From: Spisula solida
Lineage: Eukaryota > Mollusca > Bivalvia > Venerida > Mactridae
Reading direction: 5' to 3'
Length of the DNA: 64,000 nucleotides
NCBI GenBank assembly: GCA_947247005.1
Contig: OX365953.1
Location: forward strand, 27,836,784 to 27,900,783
The notes beneath the pieces are model-generated. The model worked only from the letters and a program-made list of their open reading frames with translations, did no database searches and was not told where the DNA came from. The position numbers were made by a program, and so were the translations under genes. This document shows, one piece after another, positions 36,176 through 50,000 of the stretch. Every line of letters starts with the position of its first letter. Position 1 is the stretch's first letter.

Positions 36176-36543
36176 GTATAATAAATTATTACTGGCTGAA
36201 TGACCTAGTTTCCACAGCAGAACATGCCCATAAAGTACGAGTTACTCTGCCTAACCCTTACGTGTATACAACTAGATATATCTTAGCTAAACGTCATAAT
36301 GAATGTAAACATTTTTTTTATTATGTACATACAACATCAAACCAAAACAGTTATTTTTGTTCTTTTTATCATTCAAGGGACAATACTCTGTTGTTCATAA
36401 GTTCATCAAGGTGAAAGTTACCTTTCTTGACATGTGGCCAGTATAACGTTGGAGAAAACTCAAGTATGATCGTTAGATTATAGTAATGACAATTTATCTA
36501 ATTATAAATAGCATCTTCACAGCTAGCTCTTATCATTGGTGTA

Positions 36544-36628
36544 TGTATCGACTAACTGGCCTCTCATTCACTAAGTGTAGTTATCTGATAACAATATTTA
36601 GTGAGTGACGGACCAGTGAGTCGATACA
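36544..36628. repeat. Hairpin with ~31-bp arms
   Basis: The left arm contains 'tgtatcgact' and 'cattcactaa'; the right arm contains 'ttagtgagtg', 'ccagtgagtcgataca'. The loop is about 20 nt. The arms have a few mismatches. It may be a very small foldback element. Confidence 0.65.
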
Positions 36629-38073
36629 TATCCATATGGCTTTTATAAAATGTATTGTATTGTAGTTGTATTGTCAAAGTCAAAGTGGTTTATAAGGCTT
36701 TTATCAACGTAACGTATGTTGTTCCTGTATCTGCAAATCCGTACATAAGTCCTCTCCAATAGAAATGTCTTAGACTTTTTTTAAATTAAAGTGGCCCCAA
36801 TCAGTCCAATTACAAACGGGCCAAACCACTTACCAGGACATAAAATTATGTTCCACCAAGTACATACAACGTACGCTTATAAGCAACTAGTAAGCAATTT
36901 AAATATTTGCTCACATTATACTATGTTTTATTTGATATTGCATCAGCCATAATGCGGAGTCTGTTAACATTGCAATATATTTCCTTGAAATAATAATAAC
37001 CCTAATACACATTGATCATCTGACAACTATTCTATCCGTGAAAGATATGGCCATAGCCTATATCACGGACGGACTAAACTTGTGTAACAATTATTGAACC
37101 AGGCTATATCGGTTGACAAGCATGTAACCTACCTCGTTGGTTCACTGTACGGGTACTACTTCAACAAACATACACGCATATTTTCGCAGTGTTCAGCAAT
37201 CTTTAAGTAGCTCCGACATGTTATTGAACTGGGCTTGTACCGACACGTTCATCAACATGAAGTGAATTTGTTTGTATTTGTTTCCGAAATAATACAGCAA
37301 TAGCGATATCGATATTTAATACTGTTACCAAGTTCATTCACATTAGTATGAATATAGCATAAAAATAAAACAATTATATAAACATTATGTGTGTATGTGT
37401 ATAAAGGTGTGTATGAAAAAAGATGCAGAGCTATTCAGCCTGAAAATTTGAAAAGGAACGGATGTGTAGCTATTATACTAAAGTGATAGCTATAATAAAG
37501 AATACTCAAGTGAATGTATCACTGAAATATGATAAAATAAAACGTTAAAACAGTAATATTTGTTTTATTCATATAAAAAATAATGTAACAATATACCAAA
37601 CAAAATATATCGGCAATACCTCTTCTCCAAGCTGGCCACGTCAACCACACCAGCCACAAGTCATGTTCCATGGCCTTTCTCCAATTGAAAGCACCATTAT
37701 AGTGAATTAACTGTGAGGAGACATGATCGGTTACCCTTCTTGACTACTTGTGCAAGTCTGATGGTACCATTTAGTTTCGTTATACGATGTGATGGAAGAC
37801 ATTTTGGTCCACCTCACGGGACTGACATTTCCAAAATGATAGGGATAATTATGCCAGGTGCATAATTTAAACTGTATAGTGTTTCTTTAAGTGATAAGAT
37901 CAAATTTAATGTCACATTCCAGATGTAAAAAAGCCCTGCCATTCAGTCGCAATAATGCTTGGATCAGATCAGCGGTAAAACATTCAACAATACATAACAA
38001 AGAATATACACTTAATAGATCGCCGATCACTTGATTTAAATACACTTAAACATATAATGTAAATAATAATGCT
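36629..38073. other. Spacer and likely 3' UTR of the SLC17 gene
   Basis: No coding frame is credible. A minus-strand AATAAA (plus 37564-37569) lies about 0.5 kb beyond the transporter stop codon and is a candidate polyadenylation signal. A short TG-rich run lies at about 37388-37415. Confidence 0.4.
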
Positions 38074-41000
38074 TTAAAGTAGCTTGTTTATTTCCTCTAT
38101 GGCCGGATCTGATATATTCTTTGGTGCTTCAACTTCTATTTCGATGTTCTCATGTATATCGGCCCAAGGCGCTGGTTCGTTGTTTGCAAATAAACCATAC
38201 ACAACACACGCAAATACTGACACTCCAGCTGCGATGTAAAACACGATGCGCCATTCTTCTACTGTTTGCTGCAGACAGAAATTGGTAAGAGTACTCATAT
38301 AGAACAATGAAAAAAAGTGAAAATTCTACGGCATCAGTGTTTTTAAATACACACTATAGGCTTAGACTTGGTTGGTTGGTTGGTCAATCTAAATTCACTA
38401 CAGCGGTGCATTGAACAATGAAAAGGCACAAACAAGAAACATGTAAGGGGAGTTGATCATATATGAAAAACATTGTTGAATATACATTTGACAGCAAAAT
38501 GATAAAATGTTAGCATGTAGTTGAAATATTGGTTCTATCTTGTTGTTAAATGTATTATAAATGAAAAAATAAACGGGGTAACCCGAAAGGGACCTCAAAT
38601 GAAAAAAGGGAAGTTGATGGGTTGATGTAAATTATGTTTTGTGTATGGTTATTAGACTATTCGATTTATCGACAAATACAAAGTCAACACACATTAAGAC
38701 GGTTTACCACTCAGCAACATAGTGGTGTTTGAGTTTCTGAAATAACGAAATGATGTACGCACATCACAAACTGTTTAATTACATCATGGATGGGTAAATG
38801 CACGTAACATATTGACATATTCACCGGACAACATAGTTTATCTACCGACAGTCTGTTAAATACCCATAACACAATGACAACTGCACAGAAAGAAACAGTG
38901 TATGCACACAACAAAATGTCGTTTGTACAAAACTTAAGTTAGTTAGTGTAATTAACATAATGACGAATGCAGAGAAAGAACTGGTGTTTGCACAAGACAA
39001 GATTAACATAATGACGAATGCAGAGAAAGAACTGGTGTTTGCACAAGACAAGATTAACATAATGGCGAATGCAGAGAAAGAACGGGTGTTTGCACAAGAC
39101 AAGATTAACATAATGGCGAATGCAGAGAAAGAACTGGTGTTTGCACAAGACAAGATTAACATAATGGCGAATGCAGAGAAAGAACTGGTGTTTGCACAAG
39201 ACAAGATTAACATAATGGCGAATGCAGAGAAAGAACTGGTGTTTGCACAAGACAAGATTAACATAATGGCGAATGCAGAGAAAGAACTGGTGTTTGCACA
39301 AGACAAAATGTATTGAACAATGTACAGAACGATTTGGAAAATACTCAGAACAACTAAGGAAATGCACACAACAAACTGATGAGTACCAACAGAAGGCAGC
39401 TATGGCGTTTTCTATATGTCCGGCGCTGCAGAAGTGCGCCTAGCTCTTATTCAAATTGACACTCTCTGGTTCTTTAATGTGCCCGGTGTATAGCACAGAT
39501 ACACACTTCATGGCACCCTTTCCCAGATATTTTGCATTACACACGGTCAGATATAGCGGGAAAATTATAAATAGTTCAGAAATGTCAAATTCCGATGCCG
39601 GCATTGAACCAACGACCTCTGGATTGACAGTCCAGGAACGTTACCAGTGAGCTAAATCCGCAATATCAACATACGCAGTGCGAGTATATGTTAATTTACA
39701 TATTACTGTACACGGGTGAATACGAAAATATCGTGTTAGCTTGACGGATGTTCAACATTGTTAAATATACTTATAAGTGGGACCGCTTACGTACATTATG
39801 CCAATGTACATCTTAAAAAAACGCATAACTTACATTTTTTGTTATAACAGCAACTATAACCGGTACAATGGCTCCTGGTATAGATGCTATCGTGTTAGAT
39901 ATACCAAATACAACAGCTGCAAATCTGAAAGAACAAATTCAAAGTACAGTACAACAGCACTATAGATACTTTAAATTAAATCAATTCGGCTCGCACTGAT
40001 CAATGTTGTTTCGAATTGTATAGGAAAGTTAGCTTGGACATGTCTTTGTCAATGGTTCGATAACTTTTCTAGATTGAGTTGGAAGCTGGAGTTGGAAGTC
40101 ATTCAACAGACGGTTTAAAATGTCAGAAACTTGGACAAAAAATACGAGGGTTGTTCAAATCGGAATGTAATTAAGCCCATGAAAAAATATTCTTCAAGTT
40201 GATAAATTCTAATAAAACAAACATTTGACCCCATTGCAGTATTCATCTGCGAAGTTGCATTCAGTTATTCCACTTATAACATGTGATTTTGTTATCATTC
40301 CTAGGTACACTGTGCATATACTGGACATCAGCCAAACCGAAATCTTACCGTACCTGATATTTATTCCGACAATGCAATTCAAGAGTTGTTTGAAACAGAT
40401 TTAGATCACGTGGGGCAATGCTTGACAAATAAGAATGGTACGAAAGCTCAGGAACCGTCACGCTTCTCACAAAGTCGTGTTAATGGCTGTTGCAGGTTGT
40501 GGCCCATTGATCTGCAATAGCATGCCATCCTTCAAGCATGTGGCTTGACATTGATTGTCGGATTATTTCTTTAATTTCTGAAGGAATTTATTTTTGTTAA
40601 GCTTAGCGTATTGTCCATCTTATACATTGGTTTAAATCGAAAAAGGTGTACATTTCTACTGGCGTCCATGGTGCGTTTTACAATGCATACTTTTTTCTGT
40701 CTTTGCTGGCCCATATTTGTTTATGGATCTGTCGCATGGGTGACAAAATGAACCCGTGTCTCGTTAATGGCCATTACATTTGCAAACGATCGACTTTTTA
40801 ATATAGACACCAGTTTCAACTATTTCTTGGAACGTTGGCAAGGGTAAATGTGCTGGCGTCTCAAAGCAGATAAAGGTATCCAAACTATACTTATCGTCCT
40901 AATTTTAGTAATATGCTTGAACATTGTATGAATAGCTCCTAATGGTGTGCCAACACATTGATCTACTTGCCTTGTTGTAAATACTCCACCAGTTGCAAAA

Positions 41001-44000
41001 AACATGTTTGATTTTCGCAATCATTTTCTTGTATGATGCGGTATTTGGATGGCGTGCTTGAGGTTCATTTCAAAATAAAATTACACCACTTTTAACTTTC
41101 ATAAACTATCAAGTAATTGATGAATAAGATATTGTATTTGCTCCCGCATTAAGAAAACAACAATTCATAAATGGGACCGAATTTGGTCAGAAAAAAGTGA
41201 CATTTTCCCAATCATTTAAGCATTAGTGTACACGAGTAGACATTGTTAATTAACATACTATTACAGCTACACTGAACGAATGTCAATTTAAAGCAAACAC
41301 AATGTTCTTTGATATACAGCTCACTATTTTTAACAATTCAGTGATATAAGAAAGCTATAGCATCACTTGCATTCCAATTTGAACAACCCTCGTATATATA
41401 GGTAAAATAGCTACATTCAATAATAATAATACCATTTTAGTAAACAATAAATACGTAGGCTGGGTATCTTTTATTCTTGCGTTACATACCGATGGATAGA
41501 AGGTCCAGGAAAACTGGTTAATTGGTTGACGGTACAAAATTAATATTAATGACTCAACAATGTTAGTAACCGTCATTAAAAATGTAGCAATGAAACTAAC
41601 CTTGGAGCTATATCTACAGCATTAGTTGAATATCCACCGGTTAATTCTACTGACTGGAACAATGTGCATATACTTAAACATGTAATTGCTAAAGCAGCGT
41701 AGTCACTGGATAAGAAGCCGGGAATCATTATAAAAACGGCTATACCTATAAACCCTGAAAATGACAAATGCAATGGTGAAAATATGCTATCATCCCATTT
41801 ACCATCACTGAAAAGGTGCTACTGGTAGCAATTCAAGAATTAACCAACGACAGTAATGCCCGCATACACATGGCTAAACCTGATGTAAACCTTACTGCCT
41901 CTTAATTATAGTATGTGACTTGGTACAACGTCATTGTATGTATTCACGTTTATATTTCTTTGTAGATCTGTATTTATCATATTTACATGATAGTTGAAAA
42001 TGACCAAAGGCAATATTTTTTGCGGATTTTGACAATAAACTTTGAACTTGTATCTATAAACATGTATCACTGGACTCTGACATTTAAATAACAATGCAAC
42101 TAATAAGTCTAGATAATGTATAATACATGTAATAGATTAAGAGTTAAAATGAAATGTGCTTACGTTTCTTATGTCAAGACCCTGTGCTTGTATCATAGTC
42201 AATGGGAAGTAAATAAATAAAACGAGACTAAAATGAATATAAAAACGATAATTCAGGTGCTTGAGCAGTCGGCAATCAATCTTTAAAGCACAACATCTAA
42301 CGAGGTGCGGCGTCTATTCTCCAACTGAGGAATACGATCATGTTGCTTAAAACACATATGGGGCTTTGGTACGGAGATAATTTTATTCAGACGAATAATA
42401 AAATGTATGAATTATATGTATGAAGAAAGTTTATACAATGTTAGACTCGATCAATTATGCAACTTCACTGATCATCTAACTACGTACAATGTATTGCTTT
42501 CATCTAAATTTCGATAATGCCAGTGTATTGTACACGATGACGAACAAATGTGAGATGACAATGAAAACATGTAACGTACCTACTATTACCATTAATTTCC
42601 GTATATTTGTAATAGAAAATATCCTCTTTGAAATAATAAAATCAGCTATAGATCCAGAGATAGATATTCCCAGCATGAAGGACAAAAAGGGTAAACACGA
42701 CAGCAACCCGTTCTGCAAAACAATAAAAAAGAGATTAGATACAAACATGTACATGTACATAGCATTTCCAATGACAAACCTATACAAACATGAGCTTGTA
42801 CTGATTTATGCGGCGTAAAGGGCTTATTCATACGTGAAGAAAGTGGCATTACCTTTTTATGTAGTTATTTGCGTAATATATAGTCAGTACTGCATGTTTT
42901 ACGATACTAGAGAAAAGCTACTATCTTAAACGTGGAAAAACAAGTGGACAAACATATGAAGATTTTTAAAGTCTTCCGTATAATTGTGACAGAACCATAT
43001 AATACCGTGAACACCAAAACTAACTTTAATAATAACTTGTTATGTGCTTCTGTTATAGAAGACATAGTATAATAAATAGGACACACTAGAAACAAGATGT
43101 CCAAGATGGCCCTGTATCGCTCATCTCTTCACATCATTCTAGTAAAACAATTTTCGAGCTGCACCTTGATTTCGGTTGCCGTGATAACCGAATAAGACGA
43201 CAGTGAAACTAAAGAGCAAAATAAGCTAGTCACTGCATTCTGACAGGAATAATAGAGTCATCAGAAAACTTAGAATTAGAACACACACCACAAGGACAAC
43301 AAATAAAACAGAACCAAATAGAACAATGCCATTATGTACGTGAGTATGCTTACGCTTTGTATATCAAAATGAAGACATTCGTTCAAATATTGAGGTAAGC
43401 ATGTTGCTAAAAGATAATACGTCCAAGTATCACAGGTATGTGCTAGGTATGATATATAAAGTGGTTTATATGTTAATATCTTCTTCCATGGAACGGGTGG
43501 TTTCTGGAATAAAGAATAGATCAGATCAATTATCAGAGCTCGCTAACATCTATGCATTTTTGCTACAAACACTTAATCATGGAAGCATTACGTATGATTA
43601 TACGCGGGTAATATTTATGAAACTATTGTAATTCATCAATATTGATGTCCTGTCTCATTATAGTTTTTCTGTTTAACGCCGTCTCTCAAGAAGTTTTCAA
43701 TTACTCTATGTTGTATATATATACGTCTCGTACTTACTACTCCACCAGGAACCAGAACAATATCAACATACGGGAGAAAATCCATATTGTTGACTAATTG
43801 TCATGGAAGTGTATGGCATATGCATTGAAACTACGAAAAACATAAAGGCTCTTGCTTTTAACGTTTTCTTTTGTAGTTTCGTAATGTCTGTCATGTGCGG
43901 TCAAACGCTGTTCAGTGGATTAGAAGGTTTTGACATTTAAATAATGTACACTCTTGAAACATATTCTGACGCCGTAACGTACATCTGCTACAGGCACGGA

Positions 44001-47000
44001 CTAGCTGTTGACATTACCTTAGACGGGATCGCGACAAAGGGAAGCGCGATGGTTCCAGTCCTCAATCATCAAAAAGCTAACATTTTACTCAGGTTAAACA
44101 AGTAAACGCAATAGTTCCTAAATCAATATTACGACAACATTATTACGAAACGAAAATAATACCTTCATCCGCTCCTTAGACTTTGTGTTGTGAAATGATA
44201 TCAACGATTTTTCGGCCGCTGTTATACGAGGATGCTGATCTGGACTACTGTATACAAAATACCACCAGCATCCAACAAACAGTAATCCAAATTTACCTAC
44301 AATATACATCGTATAACCACGGTAAAAACACCATGTACGGAGTATATGATCTGTTTAAAAAGAGTCATGTAGGTTCAAATAGTGATGCATAATAAAAGTC
44401 ATGACGACCTTAACATCTGATTCACTGTTCTTAAATTATTGTGTACAGTCTACTAATACAATATGAAGTTTCTTTGCCTTACTGCTCATACTTCCATATA
44501 AATTGATCGGAAACGTTTGGTATATTTATACATCAGTGGAGGATCTTGCCCGATCGGGCGAGTCGGTGATTCCCCTATTTATACTTGCCCATTGGGGCAA
44601 TTTTGCTGCGAAACTTGCCCGATCGACCAATAGAAACGCTCACTTTTGAAATAGTAATATGTGCATAAGGATATTTGACAAAGCGATAATCTAAACACAT
44701 ATTTCATACCACAAAGGGTATACTAGTTTCTAAAAACCTACTGTTCAAATTCCTTTTGAACTGTCTAGATTCTGAGATAGTAAGTGTTTCATGTTCAATT
44801 TCACCTTCGGGCAAGTTAAATTTACCGATCGGGCAAGTAAATATATTTCGAAAAGTAGAAAGTTGCCCGAACAGACAAGTGAACACAATGGAATTAGATT
44901 GGTCAAAATGGTAAAATATCTCAGAATCTAGACAATACAAATGAAACGTAACAAATAACGTTTTCAAAAGTGGGCGTTTCGTATTGCCCGATCGGGCGAG
45001 TTTCGCAGCAAAATAGGGGAATCACTGACTTTCCCGTTAGGGCAAGTTAATCCTCCATTGGTCATGTTAAATTAAGGTCACAGTGACCTTGACATTAGAC
45101 ATACTAACCTTAACATTAAGGATGGCCATCTACTGTTCCTAACCAATGTTTATTCAGTTTAAAACATATCGATGAATAGGTTGGGAACTAACCTATTTTA
45201 AACGGTAGTCAATACAAAATGAAACAAAGGTTCGTGTGCGTCCGAACCGATTAAACGCAAATGTCCAAATGTTATGAACACATCTTTCCGACGTTCAATC
45301 AGTTGGTACTGATATTCGAACAAAAAATGTGCATTCAATAAAGGCAGGGTATTTATATATATCACAGGTAACTGTATCATTGATAGAATATAACAAATTA
45401 TGTTATAAATAGATAAAAAATAAACATTGTTTACTCTTTATCATTGATACTGTCACCTGTGGTTGGTATCACTACAAATCACATCCTTGTAGATGTAAAT
45501 CAAAATAACTGGTAAGATAACTGACATGCGTTAATGGTTTACTCCGGTGATCTATTGTGCATTGTAAACGTCTTTAGGACACACAAAGCGTGAATTATCA
45601 AACGACAGATTTGTCATTATAATCATATATAATGTATTTAATTACCGATTTAATTGCTGAAAACTAATTTATGAACTTTTAAGTTTGACAAATCTAAATT
45701 CTAAAACCACACGTGTTAACAAAATATACGTGGGTTGTCCAAAATAGTGTATAGCGGGTTATTTATGCAGGCAAACAATTCTGCGATTTGGGCCTAAAAT
45801 GGCTAGGTTTTATTTCTGCGTTTTTTGCGACATGCGAGAAATTCGGAAATGAAATAATTCGGTTTGCATAAACTGATAATAGATTTTGCACATTAGAAAT
45901 AACTACCGCATCAATAACGGCATATACACGACTCAAATGCATATTGTTGTATTCAGTTATGTTTTGGTTGCATTAATGGAATCACTTATAAGGTATATTC
46001 CACATTCTAAGATTAACCTTCTCAATAACAGCTATACCAAATAGCCCCGATAATGCACTATTGGGAATAGGATATAAAAACTCATCCGTTTGACCCGTTA
46101 AAGATGTCAAACTTTACATACATTTTGCTGGCTTAGAATTAGAGGATCGTAAGTACAAATTCAATATTTTGAGAAAACAAGAAAAAACCGCCAGGAAACT
46201 ACTCTTTACTTATGGAAAACAAGCTTTTTAAACTTCAGTTCGGTCAATATGACCGCTTCCGATTGTCACGTAAATACGTTCATAAAAAGCACCTTGAGAT
46301 GCATATTTCAAATATGCAGGAGTCTTATAAGGTCGTAAGTACAGTATTCTAAGCCAGTGGCGTGCTAATTACATTCATTCATAGTTTAAAAAACAAAGGA
46401 AACCCGCAGAAAACGTACCTATACAAACCAACATACTAGTAACTAACCCGCTGTATTATATTTCTTACCAAGGTAATCAAAACAGAGTGATACAGCTTTT
46501 GAATTTCCTACGTTTCTACAACTAGTCCACGTTTTCGAATTTATGGAATAAAATATTATTCTATATCAGCGTAAGGCGAATATGATTAATGGAATAATTT
46601 GTAATCCACTCTGTCATTATGTCAACATATGAAATTAGCAAAGCTGTAACTATTATAATTTACTGTAAATTAAGAATAACGCGAGGCTGACTCACCAGTT
46701 ACAACAATGAATACTAGTAACCGACAGTAGAAACCAAACGTAAGTGCCCATTCTTAGTTCATAAAACTATGCTAGTTCACTCCCTTGTTTAAAATTGTTC
46801 TTAAATGTTGTATGATTGAATCATTTACAATCTAAGAGGTTTCAAAACAGTGACGGTTAAAAATTAACAAGAACCTGATCTTGAAAAATACAATGTATAC
46901 TATTAAGTCGGACAGGGAAGACAGCACTCGACTCAACTTAACTAAATGAGCACTGAACACATAAAAAACAAACAAGGCCCTAAGCCCAACACACAAATAA

Positions 47001-50000
47001 ACTGGACAATGATCCTCCCAAGTCCCAGTTGTCAAAACCTGATCATGAAGTTGGTAAAGTACACATCAAGTGTTCGTCGCATACTTACATCAGGCATTCT
47101 ATGAATGTTCTTGCTATACGTGTGTTATTCGAAAGTTATTAATATTATCCAACAATACTTAATATCATATTTGCCCTAAAATAACCGATACATCCCATTT
47201 CATAAGAGAGATAAACATCGTAACTATTGGATCTTTGTATTGGTTAATCAGTGGGGCTCATTTACATATGGAAACCTGAACACGAGCTTACCGTGTAAAT
47301 AGAAGACAGATGCCCATCCATTGTCAAAGCCATTAACACACAATACTCCAGATGTAGCATATGCCAGCACAGCACCAAACATTTGTCCTACATTTTAAAG
47401 AAAAGAAAAAGATATATTGCAAAATACTTATTTTCTTTATATGGTGTTGACGTATATTGCTTCAATACAATTCATAATCAAGCAATTATTCACATGCCCT
47501 AAGAAAGAGACATTGGATTAGACTAACGTTTTCTTTCTGAGCGTCATAAAAACATACAAGATAAACGATCGCAGAGCTACGAAAATATAGCAATATGAAA
47601 AATATTATATTCAATATATTATATTCAATATTATATTATATCGCGTATGTGCAAGTTCTGAGATAGTCATCAGAACATCTTTAAATTTTCAAAATTATTT
47701 TGGAACTACGAGGGGTGATCAATATATTCGAAGACTTTCCTTCTTACTTTTTAAATATTGATTCTTGAACAATGAAATCACCAGGAAATATAGATCTATC
47801 AATTATCTAGCGTTTTAATTAATTAATTATATTGTGACGTCACAATGTTCTAATCACGGAGCAACGGCATTTCAGCCTAAGTACCCAGTACCGATTTCCA
47901 TGTAACTGAGTTCATAAGAAGCGCCTTGAGATGCAGATTTCAAATACCAATATACAGGAGTCTTATAAAGTCGTAAGTAGCACTTCTCATTTTAAGCCAG
48001 CAAAATTATTGTGCAAGTATTGGCTGCGATACTGAGCCATAAGGAGATATTTCAGCGGCAATGTCATCACAATTGTTCTAATTACGGATGTTTAGCCAAT
48101 GGAACTACTAAAAGTATTAAAATACATTCAAAAAGAAAATGTTCATATGGGAATGATACTCACTGTTAAACTATTCATTACTATTAGTATTATTCATTTT
48201 TGTTCACTATTCAGCTTGCCTAAGTTAGTGTGATAAAACATTAGCATAGTTACACATTATACTAGTATGCAAATGGCTTCGTACTTTGCATATTATATAT
48301 GCCACTTGTTGGTAGGGCGTAGAACTTTGTTATCGTGAAAATAGTTTAGCACATTTCTATACATATACGAGGGGTGATCAACAAATACGCGTAAAAGTGC
48401 TGTGTTTTCTTTAATCGTCATTATATGTCGATAAATTTTTCTAAATGTGTAATACATCAATCTATTATCTGACCGATTTTCATAAAAATTGGTCAGGTAA
48501 CAAAGATTTCAGAGCATTTTCCGCGTATTTGTTGATCACCCCTCGTATATACGCTTTTCGACTTGTAATTAGTTCCCTGCTAATAAAAGCTTGCGCCGTC
48601 TGCTATTATTTCATCGTGAGTCATTTATAGGTTTGATATACAGGGTGATTTGTATGGCATTGCAAGAACGATGCATTGGTCTTTTGTATTACGAACGCTA
48701 CATGTTCCAAAAGCAAAAGTATCTACTAGACCCATTGGAATGATCTAACAAACACCTAAAAACCACCACAGTAATCATCATGCCTGTTTTCAAAAATAAA
48801 GTGTTAATTAACAAAGTGTAAAAGATGAGGCTGTTGTTACAGCTGCTGATATCACGCGAAACAATGTATATGTGACAGGTTCAATATTTCAATCAGAAGC
48901 ATAGTAATTACGTGTTTAGCAAACAGTTAGCAATAATGTTCTTGTGACAACAGTATACAGAACATGCATTAAATTTTGAAGTATCGAAACATTGGCAAAC
49001 TAGTTCGATAAAACTAAAATCATTTCTATCTTCAACGTACTAATATCAATATGAAACCTTTTTTGATTTTGAAAACGACTTTTAGACTTATTCCTCTGTC
49101 AGATTTAGATAATAACGAAATATATAAGTACAGGAGAAACTGTCAAAGACACCAAGACATAATGGCATGACCAGTCAAACCAAAGCAATAAGGACTACAG
49201 GGTACTGTTTTATCAAAGCACTTGCGAAAATCGTAAACTTACGATCAAATTTAAATTCTTTATAATTGGTGTACAGTTATAATTTAAAGTGTGGTAAATG
49301 GAGGTGAAAAAGTAAAATAATTCAGTTAATTAACTCCTCAAACCATAGCCTTCACCAATTTGCAGTTGTTTACGGAATTATAAATGATTTAAATTTGAGC
49401 GTAACTTTAAGAATTTTGTAAGTGCTTTGATAAAACAGTATCTGGTTTGTGTCAGCGTATACAGTTTATGTAGTTTGTTAATGATATAGTTACGTGAGTG
49501 TACGCTATTGTTGTTGCTAAAGATAGTAAGAATGTTTCAGACTCACCGAACCACAGCAATCCCGTCATTCGGCTCCGTTCTGTTGGTAGAGCCCAAGCAC
49601 CAACAAGGCCGCAGAAGTTTGTTGGCGTTAAACCCTGAATGAAAAAAATATGTTAGGGCAAACCAAACATACATGCGTCTTTAATTTGTACATATATTTT
49701 TCCACGTGAAGTCGTATTTTAACAATGTTTCTGTCACAAGCTTCACGGTGTATACTTATGCGTAGCCCACCCCTCTCTGTGTAAAATGAGAAACAAGATA
49801 CTCTGTGTGCACAACGATTGGTTTGCAGTCGTTTTGAGACATATATATCAGAACGTCTTTGCTTGCCCGATCTACATTACATCTTGCTTTGACTTAGTGG
49901 CAACTGATGAAACAAACGGAGCACTAAAAACGGTAGATCATTGGATAAACGCATGGTCTATACATTACAATGAACAAACCTTTGTTTTAGTAAAAAAGTA

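Noticed and set aside
38957..39310. Regular repeats that could suggest a CRISPR array
   Set aside because: The 51-bp units are directly contiguous with no unique spacers, and the context is a eukaryotic intron. It is a minisatellite.
42489..42818. Plus-strand 109-residue frame
   Set aside because: It is the antisense shadow of SLC17 exon 8 (42712-42580).
43738..43840. Candidate SLC17 exon reading FNAYAIHFHDN then an in-frame TAG
   Set aside because: It needs a stop to be ignored and a frame change. The exon at 43503-43354 has clean junctions, correct phase on both sides and the expected VPWKK...LP.YL sequence.
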